64,000 nt of DNA from Gymnorhina tibicen. Taxonomy: Eukaryota > Chordata > Aves > Passeriformes > Artamidae. The notes under the pieces are model-generated. The model was given only the letters and a program-made list of their open reading frames with translations. It searched no databases and was not told the DNA's origin. Positions 45,401-57,587 of this stretch are shown here, piece after piece. Both the position numbers and the translations under genes were made by a program. The DNA lies in assembly GCA_013399875.1 (NCBI GenBank), contig VXAZ01018985.1, positions 1,662,693-1,726,692 of the forward strand. The letters run 5' to 3'. The first letter of the stretch is position 1. Each line of letters starts with the position of its first letter.

Positions 45401-48389
45401 TACTTGTGTGATTTTAGTGCTTTTGGGTTCTCTGGCCTCATGGTGGCACAGTTGGTTAAGGAATCACTCGTTCCTGCAGTCACGAGTCGTTCCCTGAGTT
45501 TTCAGGAAAGGCACAGATGTGCGCTGGAAAGCAATCCTGCCTTCTTCTTTCTCTACACAGAAAAGAACATTTTTCTGAGTCAGATGCTTTTTAGTTTAGA
45601 GAAAGGCTGTGAAACATTAGCTTTGAAAACAGAAGTGCAGTGCTAGCCTAAGAAAGCAGCAGCAAACCCATCTGGTTTTGCAGTTTTCCTCAAGGACGCT
45701 GGTTGAAGAAAGCTTGGTGAATATATTAGTTAGACAGCTAATATTTGCACTGGTTCATGGACCTGTATTTTGCTCTATTGTTACTTGTAGGATTTCTGAA
45801 ACAATAAGTGTGCAGGATATTTAATAAGCACCAATGATGCTCTGTTAACTGCCTCATATTTTGTAACAGATTGACTTTTGCAAAAACTTGACTTTGTGTC
45901 TGCCCTGGAAAAACACAGATCAAAGCCCCAAACCCTCACTGATTATGTGTGATTAATGCATTATCTTAAAATATTTTCTGTATGTTGCGAGACTTAATTC
46001 TTTGGAACATTTATCTCAAATTATTAAATAACATTTAACTTCTCTTTTGAAAAGGGTTTTTAAAGTACCACAGTTAATACGAGTTTTAATAAGATTTCCC
46101 TTATTTTGTTTAACTGTGAATTTCACTGTTTGCACAGATAAATGCTGATACAATTTTCAAGTCTTTCTTCTTTCCTGACTTATATAAATTCCTGGCTACA
46201 ACAATGGAAGTTTTCCTGTGATGAACATCATTGAGGTCCTGATCTTGAGAAAAACGTCAGGCCAGCTACTCCTCACTGGCATTGTGAGGGAGCAACTATC
46301 CTTTAAAAAAGATTCTTTTGTATGATTAATATTTTAATATTAAAAAATACTCCAAAAACAAGTGAGTGATGTTTGTGAGACCAGGACTCCAACTGAATGA
46401 AAACATTTTTTTTTTTCCTTAATTTATTTTCACCTGCATTAGTTTTCTATTGATCTTGTACCATGCATCTATACAAATTCTAGGAGAAAGGAAGAAATAC
46501 AGACACCTGACAGAGAAGAAACAAGGATTGTTCTTCTTGATAGGCAGCTCTGAATTATCTTAAACAGTCCAAATTGATCTCACAGAGTTTCATAGACTCT
46601 TTTTTCTCTCTTTTTTATGAGTCACTTACTTAAAAGATTTTTGCTTGGTTGCTGCCAGGGAGACGGTTTTACTGTGAGAACTGCAACAAGAAAAGCTGGT
46701 ATGTTTCTATCCCCAAGGAGAGAAAGAGTTAGTAGGAGGGGAGAATAGGAAGGACATTTTATTGAAAAGACCTTAATTTTCAAAAGAGGGAAGCAATCTT
46801 AGGTTTTTGTAGTAGATGGGAAAGCTGAGATTTGGATTGAGAGTGCCTCAGGGATTTGTTTTTCAGTAGCTTCACAAAAATAATTTTTTTATTTCTCTGC
46901 ATCATAATGCACGTGTAAACTATTTTTTTCTGAACCAGATTCTCTGTGTTCAGACTCAGTATATGTGTATGAAGGTAGATGCATAAAAATACAAAGTTTT
47001 GAGAAAAATCCTTTTCTTCTCATGCCACACATGACTGTGCATATAGACTTGGAGTTATTTCACAAAGATGTATTTTTCTCAGATCAGTACAATTTTCTTT
47101 TCAAAGAAAATTACTGATAAACTGCTTTTTGTTTATTCTTTCTCTTTTGTGCTGGGCAGGGAGGAACCTTTATTTTCCACTGGAAATCTATATGACAAGA
47201 ACGATAAATTTCACTTTGGAATGATTTCATCCTCAGCTGTCCCTGATTGTTATGTGTCAGGCCACCACCCCTGCTTAAAGGACCACGTTCTGCTCTTCCA
47301 TAGGACATCCACCTCCTTCAGGTCAAATACAAGTGCAGTGAAATGTATAGAAAGATCCTCAGTGACTTGAGCAGGCTCATGACCAGACTGTCCCACTACC
47401 TGCTAGACACTCAGCAAGGCCAAGAACATTGAATTGTGCTGAAGTGCCTGGAGAAGGGCTTTGACTGTGTGCAGTAAATAGACTATGTGGGTCAAATGGA
47501 GTATCGAACAGCTTGTGTTCCCTGAGCACAATACACCCTGGCACTGAGTGAGACAGCACCAGGCTTTTGTTTTAATAAGAATAGGTAGTTATGTACTGAG
47601 AAAGACAGTGCTCACATACAGAAAGGGCAGAGTTAAGGTTATCTGGTACTTTTGTAGTGAGTGCTTCCTTTTGCAAACTTAATGCTTTTTAAATTTCTTT
47701 GCCATTTGAAAGCTTTGTAAAGCCCTTCTTTGTCATGTTATCAAAAGTTATTGTGACCTCATTTAAAATACACTGAACATCTTGAGTAGTTATCTAAGAG
47801 CATCTTGACTTGTAAAAGGGGATGAGATTTATAAATAAAAGGGTAAATTATTAATGCTGTGTCATATGAGTCTAGACACTGGGGTTTGAGTAGGACACTG
47901 TCATAGCAATAAAATTTCATCAGAATCAGGATATCTAGGGATCACAGTAGCAATGTTTCTGAGCTCCATTCCTTAGCAGGAGAAAAGTGTTCTGTGTCCT
48001 CTGTTAAATATTAAATTGTTGATCTGTGGATATTTTTTCAGGCATTTTATGCATCTGCAAGAATCTTCTTTTGTAGTACAAGAACCACTTTTTGTAATAT
48101 AAGTAAAATTGGAAAGTTGTAGAACTGTATCTTAATAATTCAGCTTTTCATGGCAACCTATAATTAAGATTTCCAGTGGGAATATTGGGAATGAACCTTT
48201 ATTTCCACAGAATGTTAGGAAATATTAAATGAGATTATTTCCAAACAAGAGATACTGAATTGCAGTGAGATAAACACAAAAGCAAATTTTTTCCAGGAAA
48301 AATACCCCTAAATATGGATGTATGAGAACCGTCATCCACTACAGCATTTGGGAATTGCTTGTTTATGGCTTCCTTTCTGATTCTAGGTG

Positions 48390-48391
<2 letters not shown>
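42422..48391. other. Mostly unclassified DNA, part probably a very old repeat
   Basis: No coding exon is recognised. From about 42960 to 44960 GC content is raised, and phrases such as 'ggcacctaagatccaagtgaggcatct' (43671-43697) and 'gtgactcaaatctttgttctccaag' (44541-44565) occur. They resemble in style ancient dispersed amniote repeats, but I cannot assign a family. A tRNA-promoter-like stretch lies at about 45441-45494. Open frames at 44505-44807 minus and 47068-47370 plus (100 codons each) have no recognisable domain. Confidence 0.35.
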
Positions 48392-48426
<35 letters not shown>

Positions 48427-48450
48427 AATTTATTTTTTTTATTATATGGG

Positions 48451-48480
<30 letters not shown>
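48392..48480. repeat. Two long A-tracts (A34 and A30) with a 25-bp spacer
   Basis: A34 occupies 48392-48425 and A30 occupies 48451-48480. Between them lie CAATTTATTTTTTTTATTAT and ATGGG. No retrotransposon body is visible on the 5' side of either tract, so they are not clearly element tails. Homopolymers this long are also prone to sequencing and assembly error, so true lengths are uncertain. Confidence 0.9.
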
Positions 48481-48486
<6 letters not shown>

Positions 48487-48802
48487 CTCATTTTGTTTTA
48501 AAATGAGTATTTTTATATAAAGCAGGTATTCTATTCCATTAAATCCCTAGGCATTGTGCACAAATGACAGCAAAGGTGTGGCTATTGGTCCATTTCCAGG
48601 CAAATCTTGTATTGGCTGATATTCACTCAACTAATATAAAGCCTTTAAAAATAGGATACAGAATGGAAAAATGTTCAATCAAAACATGTATAGAATACTC
48701 TTCCTAATGCACACAACTGTCATTACATCTCAGTTATTTGGATTTGCAGACAGGGGGGAATCATCTGAAAGAAACATATTTCAGCAGCAGAAATTGAAGG
48801 GA
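48481..48802. other. Unique AT-rich DNA
   Basis: Nothing recognised between the A-tracts and the (ATA)n repeat. Confidence 0.5.
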
Positions 48803-48863
48803 AATAAAAAATAAATAATAATAATAATAATAATAACAACAACAATTACAATAATAATAATAA
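48803..48863. repeat. (ATA)n / (AAC)n trinucleotide microsatellite
   Basis: ATAAATAATAATAATAATAA continues to about eight ATA units, then AACAACAAC, then ACAATAATAATAATAA. A compound trinucleotide tract, likely length-variable. Confidence 0.9.
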
Positions 48864-50969
48864 ACTCTGGGTTTTGGAAAAGAAGCATCTTTAAATCCAT
48901 TCTATTTCAGTTTTATTTTCATGTCTTCCCTTTAACTAAATTAATTTCTACATGCTGTTGCAGAGAAATAATGTCACTGAAATCCAGGCAGTCCTTCCTT
49001 ATCAGTCAACAGCTGTCCCCAGATGCAGCATTTTAATTTTGAAAGGAATATAAGAGCAATACATTTTCACTGACAACCATGCAGCAAACAACCCTCATTC
49101 TATAATAACTTGTCTACAGTGTTTCTATTCATAGTGGCTTTCTGCCTATTTCATGTAACTGAATTTTATATTCACCTTTTTTACATTGTTTAAAGAGAAG
49201 GTTGTCCATTTCTGTTTATAATTTAAAAGCTCATTATTTTTGCTGGCTCCTTTTCTCTTCAGTGCTGCTTCTTGTTTGATCTGTTCCTATTGTCCTACCA
49301 GCAGGAATTCCATTGTAACCAGACTGCTGTGCTCAGTGTTCCTGCTGTTTTCCATTTTAATTGCTATTATTATGTTTGCCCCTCTACTATAAGACTTGGT
49401 AAATAAAGTAGTTACTGTACACCTTAATCTTTGCAAATATATAAACCGTAATAAAAATTCTGCTTATAAACTCTTTCATAGATTCATAAAATCTCTTCAG
49501 AGCAAACTGTAGGTCCTTTAAAACTCAGAATAATAAGACATATTCAGTTTGTTCCTAAGAATTTACATATCTTTTAACAAAATACTGTAAATCAATTAAA
49601 GTTTTAGGAGTGTTTTTCAGAGGAAGTTATCATGATTATTATTAAAGATTCTTTCACTCTTATTACTTGCCATTCATGCACTGATATAAATGCTATTGGT
49701 GTTTCTAATCCTTTGTATACCAAACTCTCAGGAAGCCATCTCATTAGCAAAGATAATACTGCTAGCTATGTCTTTACAGTATATTGTAAGGAATTTCAGT
49801 TAAATAATATCCAATTCTGTAAGATATTATCTCCAAAGTTTCTTTATGTTAGAATATACTTGGAAGACAAAGACTTTTCTGCATAGTTCTAACTAAATTT
49901 AGTTCTGTTTGTCTGGGCCTGAAATAGAGAATATTATTGAAAACTAGAACCCTCAACCCCTATCTTGTATCTCCAAAGCTAGAGAAAGCATTAAGGGTGA
50001 GCCAGAACTGTCACTGTAAAAGCCAGCTGGGAATTTGCCCAAATGTCAGGTTATGATTTGACTTAGCCCAGTATAGATTGGTACCAGACTTAAAATTTGG
50101 GTCAAAATCCAATTTCTCTCCAAGGGCCTGTTGTGTTTCCAGTCAAGCTTTCCTATTTATATTACAGTCACTTGTCTGAGTTTAATGGTGAAATCCGTAT
50201 CAAGAATAACACTAGGAATACAGGCTGTTGGATTATTCATGTCTGTGGAATTTGGGAATTCCTGCTGTCATGTCACCATGACACCACTGGAAAACCAATG
50301 TACCTGATTGATTTTGTGTAATTAATCTGATCATGGATTTCATGTTTCAAAGCATTCAAGATTTGGAGGAAAGAGAATATGCTAGACAAAGAGAGGATTC
50401 CTTGTAAATGCAGCTGTCTCATTCTAGAGAACTGAGTCAGGGCTGCAAAAATAGTCCAAGAATCAGGGGCTGATTCATCTCGTTTTTTCTGGGTACTGAT
50501 TCTGTGCTGTGCTGAAGCAGCCATAAGAGTGCAGTTAAGGGTTTCATGAAGATTTTCAGTTTCAAAGCATAAGGATTTATTTTCACATTCCAAATTGTTT
50601 GAAAATATTGTATACAAGGATTATTATTTTGAAAGTACTTAAATTTCTAGGCTTGATTTTTTTTTCCATCTGTTTACAGCCCATGCAGGCGACGATGGAT
50701 ATTTGTGAAATATTTTCCTGAAAACATCATGAGAAATTTGAGGCCCCAAGTGCTCAGCTAATTAGATACTGCTTCCAATGTTCCCTGTAATTAAATACAC
50801 TAGAATGATGTAGTCCTGAAATGCTGGGTTTGTGTTTAAAATGCTTTGGTTCATCATATTTTAAATCTCCTTTTGTCATACCTTTTTCTTTGTGCAATTG
50901 TATGTGCAAAATGCATGAACACAGAGATATCTGATTCAAGCAGATATGCAGGCACTGAATTTAAGGGTT
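48864..50969. other. Unique AT-rich DNA
   Basis: No gene or repeat is recognised. The 114-codon minus-strand frame (50273-50617) and the 84-codon plus-strand frame (49632-49886) contain no motif I know and no shift in composition. Confidence 0.5.
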
Positions 50970-51655
50970 ATATTTAGCTACCCAGTGGAAAAGGACCTCT
51001 GGATATTGGTTGATAGCTGGCTGAACACAAGCCAGAGTGTGCCCAGGTGGCCAAGCAGGCCAATGGCATCCTTGCTTGGATCAGCAGTACAGTGGCCAGA
51101 AGGATGAGGGCAGTGATTGTCCCCCTGTACTCAGCACTGGTGAGGTCATATCTCAAATCCTGTGTTCAGTTTTGGGCCCCTCGCTACAAGAAAGACATTG
51201 AGGGGCTGGAGCATGTCCAGAGAAGGGCAACAGAGCTGGGGAAGTGTCCAGAGAGTAAATTATGTGAGGAGAGGCTGAGGGAGCTGGGGGTGTTTAGCCT
51301 GGAGAAAAGGAGGTTCAGAGAGGATCTTCTTGCTCTCTACAACTACCTGAAAGAAGGGTGTAAAAAGGTCAGGGCCAGTCTTTTCTCACAAGTAGTAAGT
51401 GAGGAAATGGCCTAAAATTGTGGCAGGGGAGATATAGATTGGATATCAGGAGAAATTTCTTCACTGAAAGAGTGGACAGGCATTGGAACACGCTGCCCAG
51501 GGAATTAGCTGAGTCACCATCCGTGGAGGTGTTTAAAGGATATGTAGATGTGGCACTCAGAATATGGTTTAGTGGTGGACTTGGCAGTGCTGGGTTAATG
51601 GCTGGGCTCCGATCTTAGAGTGCCTTTCCAACCTACATGATTTTTTGATTGTGAA
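50970..51655 (+). mobile_element. CR1 LINE 3' part with readable ORF2 C-terminus
   Basis: The plus strand encodes [20 protein letters not shown], then [20 protein letters not shown], then [13 protein letters not shown] and [14 protein letters not shown], one frame from about 51047 to 51412. A frameshift near 51415 moves to the second frame (51418-51615) with [20 protein letters not shown] and [15 protein letters not shown]. This is the conserved C-terminal region of CR1 ORF2, followed by a very short 3' untranslated end (CCTTTCCAACCTACATG, TTGATTGTGAATG). It is 5'-truncated and carries one evident frameshift. Its 3' end differs from the copy at 33690, so it belongs to a different CR1 subfamily. 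Confidence 0.93.
51047..51618 (+). pseudogene. CR1 ORF2 C-terminal fragment, one frameshift
   Basis: Two overlapping-family frames (about 51047-51415 and 51418-51618) together cover the end of ORF2. No reverse-transcriptase catalytic motif lies in the preserved part, so it could not encode an active enzyme. The sequence is otherwise well kept, with no internal stop in either frame. Confidence 0.9.
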
Positions 51656-52671
51656 TGCATAAGTATGGCCAGTCATTTATATGAGCGGTTCTCCATTAAT
51701 TTACAAATTTGCAATAATCCTATGTGCAGATTAAATACATGTAACAGGCAGTGAACACTCCAGTTGGGATGCAACTGAAATGGAGGTTTACCAGTTATTC
51801 ACTGCTTTGGTCCGTGCTCTGCTTGGTATGTATATTATTTTACCAGACCAATGGAAGTGATTGTGTATAGGCAAGGAATATCGTCAGTGAAACTGTAGGT
51901 AATCCCTGAGTGAACAACCATCTTAAATTCAGTTTTTTCAGGACAGATGATCTCTTTATGGTATAGCATATAAAGTTGTAGTGACCAGAAAGAACACTTT
52001 CTTTCAAATTAGAAAATGTAAATGTTTTCTCTGTTGTAATTCACTGATGAGATGTGTAATTCAAAAAGAGTCACCCACCTAGTTTTTAATAATTTGTCTT
52101 GTGCAATGAACCACCCATTGTTTATTCTTTTTGTAAATTTTTTTTTTTGCTTCTTCTGACTAGGAGGTTTAACTGGAGGATTAACAGCAATCAGATCAAA
52201 GCAGTAAAATTCAACCTCTATTAGGCTTTCACCTCATTTTGCTCCAATAGCAGGACCTGTCATAGACCTGGATGCTTCCCAGGAAAGTAGAGGTGTTTTC
52301 CTGCACGTTTAAGTATCTATTATCTTTGGGAGTCAAGCAGCATTTCTGAAATGTAATTCCAATAGGAAAAGGAGGATCTAATGTGAAAAAGATTTTTGCA
52401 CATGTAATTGAAGAAAATTTCAGCAAATGGGTATTTCTTGGATACAGAGTTGCAAAGCACCTGGATAAAGTAGTAATAATTCAGAATCATTATAGATGCA
52501 TAGTGACTGTAGTGAAGATCCTTTGTTTCACATCTGTAAGAGAAGAGTAGATATGTATAGCAAACTCTCATACTGAGAGACAACTCATGTACAATAGGTA
52601 TATGCATATATATGTACAGAATTATGGCTCAGTTCTGCTTCAGCCTTCTATACTGTTTATTCTGGCAGCTA
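51656..52671. other. Unique AT-rich DNA
   Basis: No gene or repeat is recognised. Overlapping minus-strand frames at 52229-52607 look like chance. Confidence 0.5.
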
Positions 52672-52705
52672 TTTTTTTTTCCTTTTTTTTTCCTTTTTTT
52701 TTTTT
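52672..52705. repeat. T-tract repeat, T9-CC-T9-CC-T12
   Basis: Three T-runs separated by CC, a slippage-type homopyrimidine tract. On the minus strand it would be a GG-spaced A-tract. Confidence 0.9.
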
Positions 52706-55700
52706 GAGGGGATAGACACACTCTCAGAGCATCTCCAAATGTCTGTATGGTGTCGAGTTTAGCTTTCTACCACCCAGAAATTCAAATGTTCATTGCAAGG
52801 TCTAACCTGACTGCATGGAGCTAAATGATCTTTAAAACAGAATAGACTCACAGACCTTAAATAATTCCTTTTCTTCTTTGTCAACATTCACACAATGAGC
52901 TTAATACGAGTAATGACATCAGATATGTACAGCATGCTCTGAGTACAGTCACATGCTATAACCATGTCATGCTTGTGTTCATTTATATTGTTTTAACAAA
53001 GGCCATTGCCCTTCTATTCATTTTATACCTGGCTGCATATTCTCACTTAGTCAAAGGGAGCTTGAGGCCTGAATCATTTATAAAGCATGTATTCATGCTT
53101 TTGGTCAGTTACCTTAGATTTCACCAGCTGCCTGTAGTAGCCTGCAATGTATAGCAGTTCAGGAGTCTGTGGTGGATTTATTATACTTGACAACATTCCC
53201 AAGCATATTTGGTAGAATGGTCTGAATATTAATGCATCTCCTGAGTCAGTACAATCCCTCACTGTTCTGTTGTTACTGCTTTCTTTGAAATTCAGTCAAC
53301 AGCCTGCAATACCAAAACAACAAAAATATGTGCACTTATCTTCAGGCCATTAAAATCCTACAGCTGTGTTTACCTTCCTTTTTGTGCAAGGAATGAGTAA
53401 AAAGCTTTCAATCAAATGCATGTAAAAAAGAGGAAGGACAGGGGAACTCCCTAGCAGGGATTAGAAGCTGCTGCCTTCCTGGCACTTGCTGCAGAACAGA
53501 AACATCCTGTATAATGTTAGCTGCCCTTTTCATTTCTGTTGAAGCAGTGACAGAGTTTCTAGCACCCCCTGCTTAATGGGTAAGGGGCCCATGGGTACAA
53601 TTCTGCAATCTAATCATTCCAGGTAATTTGCCGTATGGATGGTTGGGTTAAGGCAAAGTGGTCCAGAGACCTGAATTCATTTCAACCCCGACTTATCCTC
53701 ACAACTGGAATGAGATTCATGTTTTAATCTTAAACTTTGTCCATATATATTAATGACTTCTCTCCTACCTTCCACACCATGTGCAAAGGAAAATGGTATA
53801 CATTTGTTGTTTTAATTTCAATTTGGTTGATGAAAGGAGACAGGGAATCTAATGTATGTATGAGAAGGGAGAGAGACAGCTCTCCAGACTGATCGGCTCT
53901 TTGAGTTAATTAATACCTAAATAATCTTGCAAAAGTATGTGCTTCCCACGCTTGTATTTTTTTAAGAGCTATGACTGTCATTCTTGCAGGAACCTTATAT
54001 GTTGCCTTCAGAACAGGAACTATTTTGATCTAGACATGGATTTTTTTATTACCTTGCCTTTTCACAAAGGAAAGTAAACTGATTCCTACACACATTTTGA
54101 AAACTGAAACAAACAAATGACATCGCTGCCCCCCACTTTCTTACTGGAGTGATCCACTATGGTAAAATTTTATTTATAAAAAATTATTCAGTCTTTCTGC
54201 CTCTCTTTCATTTCTCCACCCCAAAACAACAGAAAGACCTAACTTCTCACCGAGCAATTTTTGGAAGGTATAAAAGGTCACCCATTTCTCTTTTCATTTT
54301 CAAATCCCGAGAGGAGATTTTCAAGGATACTAAGGGCTGTTAAGCACCCAATTCCCACTGAGCATCAGAGAGAATTGGACGACTGGCTGCCCTTTGTGTC
54401 TTTGATTTATTTCCCTCTTTGGTCTTTACTAACAACAATTTTTTCTCATTTGGAACACGCTGATTGAAAACATCCAAGGTCAAATTCATTTTACGGAATT
54501 CTACTGAAGTCAACAAAGACACACACCATGATGGAGTTGAGTCTATAGCTGTACTTTTAGCCTCTCATTAGTACCAAATCTTCAGGCTTATCTTCACTGG
54601 AACCACTTGGAGAAAGAGAGGAAAAGACAACTTAATAAATACTTAAAACTGAAGAGGAATGAAAATTAAATTGAAATAGTTTTTTTGCAAATTTTATTTT
54701 TAAAAATCTTATCAGGGAAAATATTTTGCTTTTTGCAGGTTTATGTTCCTGACAAATGTTTCCTCAGAAAACTTTACAAGAAAATAATGGGTTTCTTGCT
54801 TAACTAGGTTTTTTTTTTAGTTCCCTTTTTCTGCATAACTTCTGGTTGGTTGTTAAGAGTGCAATTCATATCACATCACTTTGCAAGTCTGCAATCTAGC
54901 TGTATATATTTGAACTACTTTTCCTAGGCTCCATTTACAGTCTTAAGAAAGACAAAGGCACCGCAGGGCATAATTAATCTGACCTATCCTAAATAAGATG
55001 TGAGGAATAACACCCTATGTGTACTTGTTTTTCTCCACTAGCAAGAAGGATAATCCAGCTGGCTAGATCAGATTTGCACTGTAGGAGTCTACATTTGATC
55101 AGATGAATCCTCCCCTGCTGTCATCCATTTCTTCTTCCTTCCAAGGCTAACCTTGTTCACTCTGGTGTGATTGCGGTTTGTAAGATAAATTGCATTTGTG
55201 AGTCTTCACATGTTCTACTCTTTCTGATGTTTGTGCATTAAAAAAAAAAAATTCCAAACTCATGAACATGATGGAACTGATCATGTAAAATTTGGTACAT
55301 CTCTGTCTAACATATTATATTGGCCTTTGTCACAAAAATATACAAGCACTTTAGCCGTCACTATTCATTTATATACTTCATTAAAAGTAATTTCTTTTTA
55401 TTCAAATGTAGTAGTTTTGTTCTGATGTAGTATAGAATTAGCTAGGTCAAACTAAAATACATTTTCATTCCTATCAAGAATATACAGAGACCTAACTGGA
55501 ATGATTGTGGTTCAGGAACTTGTAGCATTTGTCATGGTGACGAGTACAAGTTCCAGGTGACTGGAGACTGGTGGTTCACATCAGACTCCTGAGATCTCCC
55601 TGAACAACTACTTCAGAAATGCTGTTACATGGGATTTGTTACTTCCTGGGGCAGAGTTTCCAAATTTCCTGGTGAGGTTATTGAAGGTGCTGTCCAACAT

Positions 55701-57396
55701 TATTAGCCACTTCAATCAAAACTCCATAGTTTCTGATAACATACTAGAATGAAATCACACTGCAGCTGATATAATTTCAGTTCAATTCTCCATGATCTGT
55801 TGTTGCTGTGCTATTGTTATGGTTAAAGTATTTTCATACTTAATCCACGCCTCAGTATTTTAAAATATGGTTTTGTTCAGTTCAAGCCATTCTCCTTTGA
55901 TTGTAATGGTAAGTGCAGACAGGGTAGGGAAATGGGTTTGTCTGGAGCTCAGGTACAACCAGGTTTAGAAAGCTTAGTTTTAATGACTTGTGCCTCACTT
56001 AAAAAACTGGACAATTAGTGCTTAAAATGCGTGCTCACTGACTGCAATATCTGAATTACGGCTGCAAATGAGAACTACCCACCTAGTTTATTTAGATTTT
56101 ATGAGAATACCACTGCATGGCAGGAACAGTGGAAGATTTACATGGCTACTCTGCTGTTAACAAGTCTGTTTTAGCTCTACAGTTACTATTGAGCTGAAAT
56201 TCAACAGTTAGGTTGAGTCTACAAAACCACAAGGACTATTGAGAAGGTCTGAATACTTTTTGTGGATCAAAAATATATAACTTAAAAAATTTGGTTTTAG
56301 ATACTGTCTCAATCATATTAGAATATATTTCCTGTGTGGAATTGTGGGAATCAAAGATATATCGCTAAACTGTATTCCTTTAAGGTACTTTGTCAGATTG
56401 CCTCATCAATAATTGAAACATAATCAACTTGACTTACATTGTTCCTTATGGTTCCTTGTTTATACAGTATTAAAGACTTCCAGTTATGAAGATTCCACAA
56501 ATTTCTCAGCCCATCTCTTGCAATGCCTCATTTTCTTTTACTATCATACAGTCTTTTTTCTTCTTATCTAACCCAAACCTTCCTTTCTACCCTTTGAATG
56601 CAATTCACCATAAGCTGAGAAAACAGATTATTCTGATCTTTGATATTTTTGGCACCATGTTATCATACTCTCACTTTTACTTTCTCTTCTTCAGTGTAAA
56701 CTACTAGATATATTCATTCTTTCCTCCAAGGTACTATTTCTAGACACCTGATGATTCTTCTCATTGTCTTCCAGTTTCTACTTGTTCCACACCTTCCTTC
56801 AAGAGCAGGGAAACCAGCTAAGATTTACCAGTACGGTGCTTTTAATTTTTTGCAGCAGGATGGTGCTGTTGACACATGCTAAATGTGTTACCCACAGCCA
56901 TGGCCCCAGTGCTTATTTTGTTATTTATTGTAAGCATAGATGAACAGCCAGCATACAGAATGACTATATGGACACATAATATTTGTTTGGAGTCTACATG
57001 AAGTACAAGGCAGCTGCTTTGTTCATAATCTCATAGTGCCAGACCTTTTAGTATTCTTATGGTAGCCTTAAAATCTGTCTTATTTTCCATAGAACTTCTG
57101 ATTAGGTGTTGTTCTAGCATCAGGGACAGTTTGTGAAGTTGATTCTTTCTGACACTATTATTATTGACTGGTTTTAAGGCCAGACCTCTACCTCCGGTTT
57201 CTCAAGGTGAGTTTTAATTCCTGGCTGTCCTTCCTATCTTGTTATCTGAAAATGTAATTATCTGCACATTAAATAAATACCCTCTTTATTCTCTTGTCCA
57301 GGTCAATGGATGCCAGATCTGGAGCAGACTCCCATGGATACTCACACAGTATGTTCTTCTCTTTTGACAATGAACCACTGACATATAGAGCATACA
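52706..57396. other. Unique AT-rich DNA, no gene seen
   Basis: I recognise no exon or transposon in this stretch. The moderately complex, non-repetitive segments at about 53440-53640 and 56850-56960 have balanced composition and could be conserved non-coding DNA, but nothing in the sequence alone shows it. Open frames are at most 73 codons. Confidence 0.5.
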
Positions 57397-57425
57397 GTAC
57401 TCTATATAGTTACATTATAGAGTAC
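57384..57425. repeat. Competing inverted repeats sharing one arm
   Basis: TATAGAG (57384-57390) pairs with CTCTATA (57400-57406). The same arm, as GTACTCTATA (57397-57406), pairs with TATAGAGTAC (57416-57425). The second stem is 10 bp with a 9-base loop, the first 7 bp with a 9-base loop. Only one can form at a time. Confidence 0.7.
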
Positions 57426-57549
57426 AAAGGAATACACTGAAAATGGGAGCAATGAATTAGAAACAATTACTAATTAAAATTTTGACAGGTTCTGTTGCAA
57501 GTTAGTTACTTATCTTCATTCTTAGTGCAATTTTTTCCTTTTTTGTTTA
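57426..57549. other. Unique AT-rich DNA
   Basis: Nothing recognised. Confidence 0.5.
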
Positions 57550-57587
57550 CCAAAAAATCCCCCAAACCCACCCAACAAAAAACCCAG
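57550..57587. repeat. A/C-rich low-complexity tract
   Basis: CCAAAAAATCCCCCAAACCC, then ACCCAACAAAAAACCCAG. Same class as 15641-15699 and 30909-30960. Confidence 0.65.
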
